64,000 nt of DNA from Fibrobacter succinogenes (GTDB taxonomy: Bacteria; Fibrobacterota; Fibrobacteria; Fibrobacterales; Fibrobacteraceae): positions 28,777-92,776 of the forward strand of contig CADAWC010000009.1 of assembly GCA_902791475.1 (NCBI GenBank), read 5' to 3'. This document shows positions 35,019 to 43,166 of this stretch, one piece after another. A model generated the notes under the pieces. The model was not told where the DNA came from, ran no database searches, and saw nothing but the letters and a program-made list of their open reading frames with translations. How positions within the stretch are numbered: the stretch's first letter is position 1; each line of letters starts with the position of its first letter. The position numbers were made by a program, and so were the translations under genes.

Positions 35019-35287
35019 GTATAGATAAGTTCTTTATTATATTTTGTTCAGAAGAGTTTGATATGAAGAACTCGGTTTTGTGCCGGGTTCTTTTTTTTAT
35101 ATATAAGTGAATAAAATGTTAGTTTATTGTTTTTTTGTGTGGCTTACATATTATTTTGTAAGAAAATGTTATTTTGTTAAAATAATTTAACTGAAAATTT
35201 AAGTGTATTATATAGATTTATATCTTGAAAATAAAATAACAATAGTTTATTTTATATGCGCTTTTTCAATTATTAAAGGAGAAAGAT
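35019..35287 (+). other. Upstream region of first tandem lipoprotein, with terminator remnant
   Basis: A hairpin GAACTCGG/CCGGGTTC with eight T (35068-35098) is of the same type that follows each lipoprotein gene, although no such gene precedes it here. The rest is very AT-rich and closely matches the region before the third lipoprotein gene. It includes a conserved dyad ATTATTTT/AAAATAAT and AAAGGAGAAAGAT before the ATG. Confidence 0.55.
35068..35098 (+). terminator. Orphan terminator of the lipoprotein-array type
   Basis: GAACTCGG and CCGGGTTC pair (one G-T) and are followed by eight T. It resembles those at 36019, 37041 and 37951, suggesting a lost array member. Confidence 0.7.
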
Positions 35288-35992
35288 ATGAAAAAGATTA
35301 CTTTGTTTGCTGCTCTTTTAGCATTCACTATGATGGGCTGTTCTGAATCTGGTTTGGATAATTCCATTGCATCGACGACTGCTAGTGATGCCCAAGGTAA
35401 ACAGACAGAAAATAATGCGGAATTTCCGCTTGTTTTGAAAAAGGTTGGGGCTCCGGTGTCGTGCGGGACGGGCATGGATAAGTATTCTTGTCAGATTACT
35501 TATCATCATCCTTATGATGGATTGTACTATACAATTTCGCTTTCTTCGGGCGTGCATAGGGATAGGGATGTTTCGGGAAGCGTCAATGTCTCGGTAAAAG
35601 ATTATCAAAATAATCTTATTAATAATTCTAAGGCGGATTTTCTCCATGTAATTACAGTTGGCGTTTGCGGTTGCCGAATTGTGGGAAATCAGCTGAAATG
35701 TGAAGATGATTATAAGAGCGAATATTTGTTTGAATCTAATGTCATGTTTACGACGAATAATGTTTACAATTATAGATATAATAGAACCGAAGAATTGAGC
35801 CAATGCGAAGCAAACCGTATAGGAACTGTTTCTAACTATGCTGTGGTTTATAATGCAGGTACGTCTACTGAACTCGTTTTGGCGGGTAACACATTTGAAG
35901 GCCCAATGTTCCATAACATGAGTGATGAAAGTGCGCGGAATTTGGCAATACGTGTTATGCAGAAATACATTCTTGAGCCTTATGGCAATTAA
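35288..35992 (+). CDS. Small lipoprotein, tandem paralogue 1 of 3
   Basis: This 234-residue predicted lipoprotein of unknown function has leader MKKITLFAALLAFTMMGC, then SESGLDNSIAS. The mature part has a conserved central block with paired cysteines (FLHVITVGVCGC) and a conserved end (RIGTVSNYAVVYNAG to RVMQKYIL) shared with the genes at 36222 and 37262. Between these blocks the three proteins differ strongly. The ATG has a good site (AAAGGAGAAAGAT). Each gene has its own AT-rich upstream region and terminator, so they are separate but parallel units. Base composition is more AT-rich than the rfb genes around them. Confidence 0.85.
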   Translation: MKKITLFAALLAFTMMGCSESGLDNSIASTTASDAQGKQTENNAEFPLVLKKVGAPVSCGTGMDKYSCQITYHHPYDGLYYTISLSSGVHRDRDVSGSVNVSVKDYQNNLINNSKADFLHVITVGVCGCRIVGNQLKCEDDYKSEYLFESNVMFTTNNVYNYRYNRTEELSQCEANRIGTVSNYAVVYNAGTSTELVLAGNTFEGPMFHNMSDESARNLAIRVMQKYILEPYGN

Positions 35993-36018
35993 TAATTGAA
36001 TGTACTTGATGTTTATTC

Positions 36019-36047
36019 GAACTCGGCCTTCGCCGGGTTCTTTTTTT
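36019..36047 (+). terminator. Terminator after lipoprotein 1
   Basis: GAACTCGGC pairs with GCCGGGTTC over a short loop, followed by seven T. Confidence 0.85.
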
Positions 36048-36221
36048 GAAGTAAAAATGTTAATTGCTGAAGTGTAGTGCTGTGTTTTATTTTGTAAAAA
36101 GAAATTATTTTGTTAAAATAATTTTGCTAAAAAATTGGTGTATCATATAGAGTTTATCTTGAAAGTAAAGCAATAATATTTTATTTTGTATACGCTTTTT
36201 TAATTATAAAAGGAGAAAAAT

Positions 36222-37019
36222 ATGAAAAAGATTACTCTGTCTGCCGCCATTATGGCGTTAGCAATGATGGGCTGCTCTGATGTAGGCCTTGACAATTCTG
36301 TAGCTTCTGCTTCTACAAGTGAATTGAAGTCGGATCAGGTTCTGCAGAATGAAAATGATCAGAAAAAAATAATTGCGGATTTATTTAGTACTGTTCCGAC
36401 AGTATTTAGGGATGTGTCTGTCTCGGATGAAAAAATTGTATTGCGAAAAGATGACGGTCAGATACCTGTTGATGGTGCTGCTTTTCCCAATATAAATGCC
36501 GGAACTAATTATGTTCTTCTTCTTGCTACCCGTACGGATGCGATTAATAATGGATCAAAATATCAAGGTGTTGGCTTTTTGTCGGTGAATGTAAGGAGAC
36601 CTGCGGGAGCACTTGATGCGAATTATGGTCCAGCAGGGAGCAGCGATTTTGCTTATTATTGTAGCGATGGTGCAACTTGGTGCTTGTATTATAAATCTGA
36701 TTATATTCATATGTATACGGCTTTTGTTAAAGGCTGTAATGCGTATGGATTTTGCGCTGAACATAAGGTGAAAAAAACGCATCTCAACCATTATAAGACA
36801 TATCTGGTTGAACAGCCGAGCAATGGGAGATATGATACTTATGAATTGACTGGTGATCTTCCTGAAGATATAGGGATTGTTTCGAGTGCAGCGATCGTTG
36901 TAGAAAATGGGAATACTATAATTCAAGGTTCGGTTCGTTCTAATTTAAGTAATGATATGGCTGCACGAGTTTATCAGAATTATATTCTTCCTGAAGCTCA
37001 AGCCGATGCTGGACTTTAA
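36222..37019 (+). CDS. Small lipoprotein, tandem paralogue 2 of 3
   Basis: This 265-residue predicted lipoprotein has leader MKKITLSAAIMALAMMGC and then SDVGLDNSVAS, nearly identical to its neighbours. It is the longest of the three because of an insertion after residue 35. The central block YIHMYTAFVKGCNAYGFC and the end IGIVSSAAIVVENG ... RVYQNYIL align with the paralogues. AAAGGAGAAAAAT precedes the ATG. The function is not recognised. The shared Cys pair and surface anchoring suggest a small disulphide-stabilised surface protein whose exposed middle part is free to vary. Confidence 0.85.
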   Translation: MKKITLSAAIMALAMMGCSDVGLDNSVASASTSELKSDQVLQNENDQKKIIADLFSTVPTVFRDVSVSDEKIVLRKDDGQIPVDGAAFPNINAGTNYVLLLATRTDAINNGSKYQGVGFLSVNVRRPAGALDANYGPAGSSDFAYYCSDGATWCLYYKSDYIHMYTAFVKGCNAYGFCAEHKVKKTHLNHYKTYLVEQPSNGRYDTYELTGDLPEDIGIVSSAAIVVENGNTIIQGSVRSNLSNDMAARVYQNYILPEAQADAGL

Positions 37020-37040
37020 TTTTTCTTTCATTTTCAATTC

Positions 37041-37074
37041 GAACCCGGCCTCGTGTCGGGTTCTTTCTTTTTTT
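37041..37074 (+). terminator. Terminator after lipoprotein 2
   Basis: GAACCCG pairs with CGGGTTC, followed by a T-rich run interrupted by one C. Confidence 0.8.
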
Positions 37075-37261
37075 ATATAAGTGAATAAAATGTTAATTTA
37101 TTGTGTTTTTGTAGAGCTTGTATATTGCTTTGTAAGAAAATGTTATTTTGTTAAAATAATTTAACTGCAAATTTAAGTGTACTATATAGACTTATGTCTT
37201 GAAAATAAAATAACAATATTTTATTTTGTATACGCTTTTTAAATTATAAAAGGAGAAAAAT

Positions 37262-37921
37262 ATGAAAAAGATTACTCTGTCTGCCGCTGTTTTGGCGTTA
37301 ATAATGATGGGCTGCTCTGAATCGGGCTTGGATAATTCTGTCGCATCTACAAGCGAAATCACTGATGCGCAAAATCTGTATTCGGCTGATTTTGTGCCTG
37401 TTTTAAAAAAATACAACTCAACGTTAATATGTCCTGTTTTTGGAAACCTTTGTGTTGAAAGCACTCCCGAAATTAATCATCATTCAAATATGATTATGAT
37501 ATCTTCTCGCGTATCAGGTCGTACTGGCTCTGGAAAAATTTGGATAACTAAGTGGAAGAATCCTAAAAATGGTGCAAAATCTCTTAATCAATATGTTGAC
37601 ATGCTTCATGTCTATACGGTTTGTGTTCGTGATTGTGATGCTAATGGAAATTGTCTTGAACATAGTAATATAGCGGAATATCATAATCCAAAACAGTTTC
37701 TGGCAATGACTTCTGATAATAAGATTCAATGGCATGAAGTACAGTGTAACGTGAAGGGTAATGGTCAGGTGGGAACTGTTTCCAATTATGCCGCTGTTTT
37801 GAATGCGGGGACGCCTGATGAACTTGTTATGATGGGTTCAACTTATAGTGGATTGGATAATGAATATCAGGCTTTGCGTGTTTATCAGAATTATCTCGCA
37901 GCGCCTTTGCAAAACCAATAA
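37262..37921 (+). CDS. Small lipoprotein, tandem paralogue 3 of 3
   Basis: This 219-residue predicted lipoprotein has leader MKKITLSAAVLALIMMGC, then SESGLDNSVAS. The central block YVDMLHVYTVCVRDCDANGNC and the end VGTVSNYAAVLNAGTPDELV ... RVYQNYL match the other two genes. Its upstream 180 bases are closer to those of paralogue 1 than to paralogue 2. This implies that array order does not follow duplication order, or that conversion occurred. No domain is recognised. Confidence 0.85.
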   Translation: MKKITLSAAVLALIMMGCSESGLDNSVASTSEITDAQNLYSADFVPVLKKYNSTLICPVFGNLCVESTPEINHHSNMIMISSRVSGRTGSGKIWITKWKNPKNGAKSLNQYVDMLHVYTVCVRDCDANGNCLEHSNIAEYHNPKQFLAMTSDNKIQWHEVQCNVKGNGQVGTVSNYAAVLNAGTPDELVMMGSTYSGLDNEYQALRVYQNYLAAPLQNQ

Positions 37922-37950
37922 TTTTTGTTGAAAGACTTGATTCTAAATGA

Positions 37951-37980
37951 GAACCCCGCCCAGCGCTGGGTTCTTTTTTT
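37951..37980 (+). terminator. Terminator after lipoprotein 3
   Basis: GAACCC and GGGTTC flank an inner CCAGCGCTGG dyad and are followed by seven T. Confidence 0.75.
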
Positions 37981-38153
37981 GCAGATAACACTTCTTGTGT
38001 AATCATCAGATAACGCATGCATTCATCTGTTGGCCATAGACTAATGACCACTGACCAATAATCAAATTCTACTTCTAAGCGGTCAGTCCTAAAATCTGCC
38101 ATCTGCAGCAAAGCCGCCCTTTACTATATTTCCTCTGTAAATTGGAGAAATTC

Positions 38154-39290
38154 ATGAAACGATCCATCGTAATTACAGGCGGAGCGGGCTTTATTGGGAG
38201 CCATGTCGTTCGTCTATTTGTCAACAAGTACCCTGAATACAATATCATCAACCTCGACAAGCTCACGTATGCGGGCAACCTTGCTAACCTCAAGGATGTC
38301 GAAGGCAAGCCGAACTACAAGTTCGTGAAGATGGACATCTGCGATTTCGACGCTTTCTACAAGCTCATGCAAGATGAAAAAGTTGATGGCATCATCCATC
38401 TCGCTGCCGAAAGCCATGTGGACCGTTCCATCAAGGATCCGTTCACATTCGCCCGCACGAACGTCATGGGTACTTTAAGCCTCCTCCAGGCTGCAAAGCT
38501 CTATTGGGAAAGCCTCCCGGAAAAGTACGAAGGCAAGCGTTTCTACCACATTTCGACTGACGAAGTTTACGGTGCCCTCAAGATGAACCACCCGGAAGGC
38601 ATCACGCCTCCGTTCACGACTACGGCTTCTAGTTCGGAACACCACTTGGCCTACGGTGACGACTTCTTCTACGAAACGACGAAGTACACGCCGCACAGCC
38701 CGTATTCCGCATCGAAGGCTGGCTCTGACCACTTCGTGCGTGCGTTCCACGACACTTACGGCATGCCGACGATCGTCACGAACTGCTCCAACAACTATGG
38801 CCCGTACCAGTTCCCCGAAAAGCTCATCCCGCTTTTCATCAACAATATCCGCCACAAGAAGCCGCTCCCTGTTTACGGTAAGGGCGAAAACGTCCGCGAC
38901 TGGCTCTTTGTCGAAGACCACGCCCGCGCGATTGACGTGATTTTCCACAACGGAAAGATTGCTGAAACTTACAACATCGGTGGCTTCAACGAATGGAAGA
39001 ACATCGATATCATCAAGGTTGTCATCAAGACCGTCGATAAGCTCCTCGGCCGCGCCGAAGGTGAAGACCTGAACCTCATCACGTACGTGACGGACCGCCT
39101 GGGCCACGACGCCCGCTATGCCATTGACTCCACCAAGCTCCAGAAGGAACTCGGCTGGGAACCGTCGTTGCAGTTCGAAGAAGGTATCGAAAAGACTGTG
39201 CGCTGGTACTTGGACAACCAGGAATGGCTCGACAACATCACGAGCGGCGACTACGAAAAGTATTACGAGACGATGTATAAGAATAGGTAG
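38154..39290 (+). CDS. rfbB: dTDP-glucose 4,6-dehydratase
   Basis: This is the second enzyme of dTDP-rhamnose synthesis, an NAD-dependent short-chain dehydrogenase. The 378-residue protein has the Rossmann start IVITGGAGFIGSHVV, LAAESHVDRSI, HISTDEVYG (with the catalytic Asp/Glu region) and the YSASKAG active-site motif near 183. It ends with a typical DRLGHDARYAID. An insertion of about 20 residues around 150-170 (TASSSEHHLAYGDDFF) is longer than in many RmlB proteins. ATG 38154 is chosen because TTGGAGAAA lies just before it. Confidence 0.96.
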   Translation: MKRSIVITGGAGFIGSHVVRLFVNKYPEYNIINLDKLTYAGNLANLKDVEGKPNYKFVKMDICDFDAFYKLMQDEKVDGIIHLAAESHVDRSIKDPFTFARTNVMGTLSLLQAAKLYWESLPEKYEGKRFYHISTDEVYGALKMNHPEGITPPFTTTASSSEHHLAYGDDFFYETTKYTPHSPYSASKAGSDHFVRAFHDTYGMPTIVTNCSNNYGPYQFPEKLIPLFINNIRHKKPLPVYGKGENVRDWLFVEDHARAIDVIFHNGKIAETYNIGGFNEWKNIDIIKVVIKTVDKLLGRAEGEDLNLITYVTDRLGHDARYAIDSTKLQKELGWEPSLQFEEGIEKTVRWYLDNQEWLDNITSGDYEKYYETMYKNR

Positions 39291-39407
39291 TAGGCGGTAG
39301 GTTTTAGGCTGTAGGTGAAGTCACGCGCTCTTTGTGCGTCAGTAATAGAACGGCGTAGCCGTGATTATAATCCTAACACCTATAGCCTGTTACCTAAGAC
39401 CTGAAAA
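39291..39407. repeat. MITE-like imperfect inverted repeat
   Basis: GTAGGTTTTAGGCTGTAGGTG on the left is matched by the reverse complement of CACCTATAGCCTGTTACCTA on the right, with a few mismatches. The 60-base centre holds ACGGCGTAGCCGT. It lies exactly between rfbB and rfbC and encodes nothing. Confidence 0.45.
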
Positions 39408-39421
39408 ATCGGAGATTTTTT

Positions 39422-39985
39422 ATGTCAAAATTCAACTTTATAGATACAGAAATCGAAGGTGTGAAGATTATTGAACCGACGGTGTTTGGCGACGCTCGCG
39501 GTTACTTCATGGAAACCTACAGCAAGCGCGACTTTGCCGAAGGTGGCATCGACGTGGAATTTGTTCAAGATAACGAATCCCGTTCGCGCAAGGGCGTTCT
39601 CCGCGGTCTCCATTTCCAGAAGCAGAATCCGCAGGGCAAGCTCGTCCGCGTGATTGAAGGCGAAGTCTTTGACGTGGCTGTGGACCTCCGCAAGAACAGC
39701 AAGACTTTTGGTAAGTGGGTGGGCGTCACGCTCTCCGCCGAAAACAAGAAACAGTTCTACATCCCCGAAGGCTTTGCTCACGGTTTCGTGGTGCTTTCCG
39801 AAACGGCAGCGTTTGTCTACAAGTGCACGCGTTTTTACGCTCCGAATGACGAAGGCGGCCTTTTCTGGAACGACCCGGCTGTCGGCATCAAGTGGCCGGT
39901 GGGCGATGGTTTTGAACCGCTCCTTTCTGAAAAGGATACCAAGAATCCGCTCCTCAAGGACCTTGGATTTGCTTTTGACTTTTAG
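39422..39985 (+). CDS. rfbC: dTDP-4-dehydrorhamnose 3,5-epimerase
   Basis: This is the third step of dTDP-rhamnose synthesis, a cupin-fold epimerase. The 187-residue protein has the conserved FGDARGYFMETY, QDNESRSRKGVLRGLHFQ (with the active-site His), GEVFDVAVDLR, FYIPEGFAHGF and FLWND-type endings. It begins a tight series with the phosphatase, exporter and manC genes (gaps of 33, 17 and 23 bases), probably one operon. rfbD, the final reductase of the pathway, is not in the window. Confidence 0.96.
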   Translation: MSKFNFIDTEIEGVKIIEPTVFGDARGYFMETYSKRDFAEGGIDVEFVQDNESRSRKGVLRGLHFQKQNPQGKLVRVIEGEVFDVAVDLRKNSKTFGKWVGVTLSAENKKQFYIPEGFAHGFVVLSETAAFVYKCTRFYAPNDEGGLFWNDPAVGIKWPVGDGFEPLLSEKDTKNPLLKDLGFAFDF

Positions 39986-40018
39986 AATGTAAACTTATTT
40001 TTCTATTATTTACATATC

Positions 40019-40465
40019 ATGAAGAACATTCTTGTCGTTTGTACTGGGAACATTTGCCGTAGCCCTACTGGTGAGTATCTTTTGAAAAAAGAGCTCGGAC
40101 CGGGCTTCAATGTAATGAGTGCTGGTCTTGGTGCTTTGGTCGATAATCCGGCTCACGAAATCTCTCAGAAGATTGCCTTGCAGCATGGTATTGACATGAG
40201 CGCTCATAGGGCTCGCCAGATCAATTTGGACATTCTTAAGTGGGCTGACTTGATTTTGGTGATGGAAAACGGCCATAAAAGGGAACTTTTGTACAAATAT
40301 CCGTGGCTTGAGGGTAAGGTTTTTCGCTATGGTGAATCCCACCAGGTTGATATTCCGGACCCGTATAGAAGGCCGGAAAACGCATTTGTGCTGGCATGGA
40401 ATTTCATATCCAAGTTGACACCATATTGGGTTGAAAAGATTAGGCAAAGTGAAGCCTCAAAATAA
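40019..40465 (+). CDS. Low-molecular-weight protein-tyrosine phosphatase (Wzb-like)
   Basis: This 148-residue phosphatase has the P-loop VCTGNICRS (Cys8, Arg14) at its N-terminus and the general-acid loop IPDPYRR near 115-120. In capsule and exopolysaccharide systems such enzymes (Wzb) dephosphorylate the Wzc tyrosine kinase that drives chain export. The Wza-like gene immediately after supports that role, but no Wzc kinase is encoded in the window. An arsenate-reductase role is less likely from this context. Confidence 0.9.
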   Translation: MKNILVVCTGNICRSPTGEYLLKKELGPGFNVMSAGLGALVDNPAHEISQKIALQHGIDMSAHRARQINLDILKWADLILVMENGHKRELLYKYPWLEGKVFRYGESHQVDIPDPYRRPENAFVLAWNFISKLTPYWVEKIRQSEASK

Positions 40466-40482
40466 TTCTAAAAAGGTAACGT

Positions 40483-41616
40483 ATGAATAAAGTTGGTATA
40501 GGTCTTTGCGGAGTGGCTGCTGCAGTCTTGAGTGGTTGCTTTGCGTCTCCTCAAATGCGAATGGACGTCCCTTCGGATTCCACAACCTACAATGGAATTA
40601 CTTTCAAGTTGCATTCCATTGATAAAGGTGATATGGGTGAATCGGTGCAGGCTAATGCTGATTCTGCCTATGGTAATCTGGCGGATTTGATGGTGGATAC
40701 TCTTCCTAAGCTGGAATATAGGATTGGACCTCTGGACCAGGTGCAAGTTGTCGTTTGGGAACACCCGGAACTGACTTCTCCGATGGGCCAGTATCAGCCG
40801 GCTGGCCAGAAGGTGACGACTGAAGGTACTCTCTTCTACCCGTATGCTGGTGAACTGAAGGTTGCTGGTCTTACGGCTCAGGAACTGCGCCTTGAAATCA
40901 CGAAGCGTCTCTCAGACAAAATTTTGAACGATCCTCAGGTTGATGTCCGCGTGACGGGTTATCACAGCCGCAAGGCTTTTGTGACGGGTGCTGTGAACAA
41001 GCCGGGTTATGTCAGCTTCGATGAAAATCCGATGACTCTTCCGGATGTGATTGCGGAAGTGGGTGGTTTTGATGAAAGGGCTGATCCTTCTTTTATCCAG
41101 CTCCGTCGTGGCGAAAAGACTTATAATATCGACTACATCGGTGCTTTCAAGGATAACATTCCTATAGACCGTATCCTCGTGAAGCCGGGTGACCAGGTGT
41201 TTGTGCCGTTAAGGTCTGAAACCGAAAGGGATAGAAAGGTCTATGTCCTCGGTGAAGTCCTGAGAAGTGGCATTGTTCGCATGGATAACTACCTCTCGTT
41301 GGCCGAAGCCCTTGCCGCTTCTGGTGGCGTAAACGCAGTCAATGCATCGGCTGCTGGCATCTATGTTATTAGAAATTCCGCTCCGGATAAGATTGATATT
41401 TACCAGTTGGATGCAAAGAACGCTATGGCTCTCGCTATGGCAGACCGCTTTGAAATGAATCCGCGTGACATTGTTTATGTGGATGCTTCTGGTCTTGCAA
41501 CGTGGAACCGTCTCCTTGGCTTGATCTCGCCGACGCTTAACGCTACTGCCGGTACGGCTAGCTCCACTACGAACACGATTTACTACATCCAGAGAATCCA
41601 TAAGGAAGGCTGGTAA
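40483..41616 (+). CDS. Wza-like polysaccharide export lipoprotein
   Basis: This 377-residue outer-membrane lipoprotein (lipobox LSGC, Cys19) is predicted to form the export pore for capsule or exopolysaccharide. The polysaccharide-export domain begins YRIGPLDQVQVVVWEHPEL (about 75-175) and contains LFYPYAGELKVAGLT. SLBB-like domains follow (AFVTGAVNKPGYVSF, then KVYVLGEVLRSGIVRM). An extra N-terminal stretch of about 55 residues precedes the export domain. It sits between the Wzb-like phosphatase and manC in one operon. Confidence 0.93.
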   Translation: MNKVGIGLCGVAAAVLSGCFASPQMRMDVPSDSTTYNGITFKLHSIDKGDMGESVQANADSAYGNLADLMVDTLPKLEYRIGPLDQVQVVVWEHPELTSPMGQYQPAGQKVTTEGTLFYPYAGELKVAGLTAQELRLEITKRLSDKILNDPQVDVRVTGYHSRKAFVTGAVNKPGYVSFDENPMTLPDVIAEVGGFDERADPSFIQLRRGEKTYNIDYIGAFKDNIPIDRILVKPGDQVFVPLRSETERDRKVYVLGEVLRSGIVRMDNYLSLAEALAASGGVNAVNASAAGIYVIRNSAPDKIDIYQLDAKNAMALAMADRFEMNPRDIVYVDASGLATWNRLLGLISPTLNATAGTASSTTNTIYYIQRIHKEGW

Positions 41617-41639
41617 TAGTAAGGCTATAGGGTGAAGTT

Positions 41640-43019
41640 ATGATTAACCTTATTTTGTGTGGTGGTAGCGGAACGCGCCTTTGGCCGATTAGCCGCTCCC
41701 TCATGCCGAAACAGTTCGCCCGTCTTTTTGACGGTGCGTCCCTGTTCCAGCGCACGGTTAAAACCAATTCCCGTATTTGCAGTGCCCAGTACATCGTGAG
41801 CAATGCAGAACAGTATTTCTTGGCCAAAGACCAGCTCGAAGAAGTGGGCGCTAATGATGTCCGCTTCCTTTTGGAGCCGGTGGGTCGCAATACTGCTCCG
41901 GCAATTGCTCTTGCTTGTCTTGGCCTAAATCCGGACGATGTCGTTCTCGTATCTCCGTCGGACCATGTGATTCGCAAGGCTGATGCTTACGAAGAATGCT
42001 TGCGCAAGGCTGAAGAATTTGCAAAGAAAGGCTTTATGGTGACGTTCGGCATTACGCCGACGGGCCCGGAAACCGGTTACGGTTACATCGAAGCTAACGG
42101 CGAAGATGTCAAGCGTTTTGTCGAAAAGCCGGACTTGGAAACCGCCAAGAAGTATGTCGCCTCTGGAAGATTCTTTTGGAACAGCGGTATCTTCTGCTTC
42201 AAGGCATCGACGTTCCTCGATGAACTTTCAACGTATTCTCCGGATATCTTGACCGCCGCAAAGATTGCCTTTGTAAACGCTAAGAAAGAAAACAAGGATG
42301 CTCTCGTCCGTGTCGATCATGAAGACATGATGAATATTCCTTCGAATTCGATTGACTACGCCGTGATGGAAAAGTCTGCCAAGGTGAAGGTTGTGCCGAG
42401 CGATATTGGCTGGTCTGACCTTGGTGCTTTCGATTCTCTCTACGGGGAATTCGACCACGACGAAAATGGCAACAACATAAACGCAAAGCACTTGGGTATT
42501 GGTTCCAAGAACTCTCTCGTGCTCGGCGGACAGCGCCAGATTTGCACGATTGACTTGGACAACATGCTCATTGTCGATACGCCGGATGCTCTCCTGGTCG
42601 CTCCTCTTACGAGCAGCCAGAAGGTCAAGAAGGTTGTCGACGAGCTCAAGGCTCGTGGCTCTGACTTGCCGAAGGTCCCGCAGACGGTCAACCGCCCGTG
42701 GGGTACGTACTCTGTGCTCGAATCGACGGACCGCTACAAGATGAAGCGCATTGTTGTTCGCCCGGGCGAACGCCTCTCGTTGCAGAAGCATTTGCACCGT
42801 TCGGAACACTGGGTCGTTGTGAGCGGTACTGCAACATGCACCGTTGGCGACAAGGTGTTCTACGTGCGTCCGAACGAATCGACCTACATTCCATCTGGTA
42901 CGATTCACCGCTTGCAGAACGAAGGTAAGCTCCCGCTCGTGATTGTTGAAGTCCAGGTCGGCGAATACACCGGTGAAGACGATATCATCCGCGTGCAGGA
43001 CGACTACAAGCGCTCTTAA
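41640..43019 (+). CDS. manC: Mannose-1-phosphate guanylyltransferase / mannose-6-phosphate isomerase
   Basis: This 459-residue enzyme makes GDP-mannose and isomerises fructose-6-phosphate to mannose-6-phosphate. The N-terminal nucleotidyltransferase has ILCGGSGTRLWPISR, VSPSDHVI, GYGYIE, RFVEKPD and WNSGIFCFK. The C-terminal cupin isomerase has NRPWGTY, RIVVRPGERLSLQKHLHRSEHWVVVSGTA and ESTYIPSGTIHRLQN. Both halves are complete. It is the last gene of the rfbC operon and is followed by a terminator. GDP-mannose would feed a surface polysaccharide together with dTDP-rhamnose. Confidence 0.96.
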   Translation: MINLILCGGSGTRLWPISRSLMPKQFARLFDGASLFQRTVKTNSRICSAQYIVSNAEQYFLAKDQLEEVGANDVRFLLEPVGRNTAPAIALACLGLNPDDVVLVSPSDHVIRKADAYEECLRKAEEFAKKGFMVTFGITPTGPETGYGYIEANGEDVKRFVEKPDLETAKKYVASGRFFWNSGIFCFKASTFLDELSTYSPDILTAAKIAFVNAKKENKDALVRVDHEDMMNIPSNSIDYAVMEKSAKVKVVPSDIGWSDLGAFDSLYGEFDHDENGNNINAKHLGIGSKNSLVLGGQRQICTIDLDNMLIVDTPDALLVAPLTSSQKVKKVVDELKARGSDLPKVPQTVNRPWGTYSVLESTDRYKMKRIVVRPGERLSLQKHLHRSEHWVVVSGTATCTVGDKVFYVRPNESTYIPSGTIHRLQNEGKLPLVIVEVQVGEYTGEDDIIRVQDDYKRS

Positions 43020-43025
43020 ACATGT

Positions 43026-43049
43026 GGCGGGCCTTGCTGCCCGCCTTTC
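43026..43049 (+). terminator. Terminator after manC
   Basis: GGCGGGC pairs with GCCCGCC over a 6-base loop, followed by TTTCTT. Confidence 0.75.
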
Positions 43050-43057
43050 TTGCTTTG

Positions 43058-43108
43058 TCATCCCGGCTGGAGCCTGCCCCGGACAAGTTCCGTGGGGCCG
43101 GGATCACC
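43058..43108. repeat. REP-like dispersed palindrome (CATCCCGG ... CCGGGATC type)
   Basis: CATCCCGG and CCGGGATC ends flank GGAGCCTGCCCC and GTTCCGTGGGG. It has the same structure as the element at 7157-7212, here between the two terminators of the convergent manC and pheS genes. Confidence 0.5.
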
Positions 43109-43120
43109 TTTGTAAAAACG

Positions 43121-43151
43121 AAAAAAGCGAACCTCAGCGGTTCGCTTTTTT
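43121..43151. terminator. Bidirectional terminator between manC and pheS
   Basis: AAAAAAGCGAACC pairs with GGTTCGCTTTTTT around a short loop, with T-runs on both strands. Confidence 0.9.
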
Positions 43152-43166
43152 AATCTTTCGTCTAAA

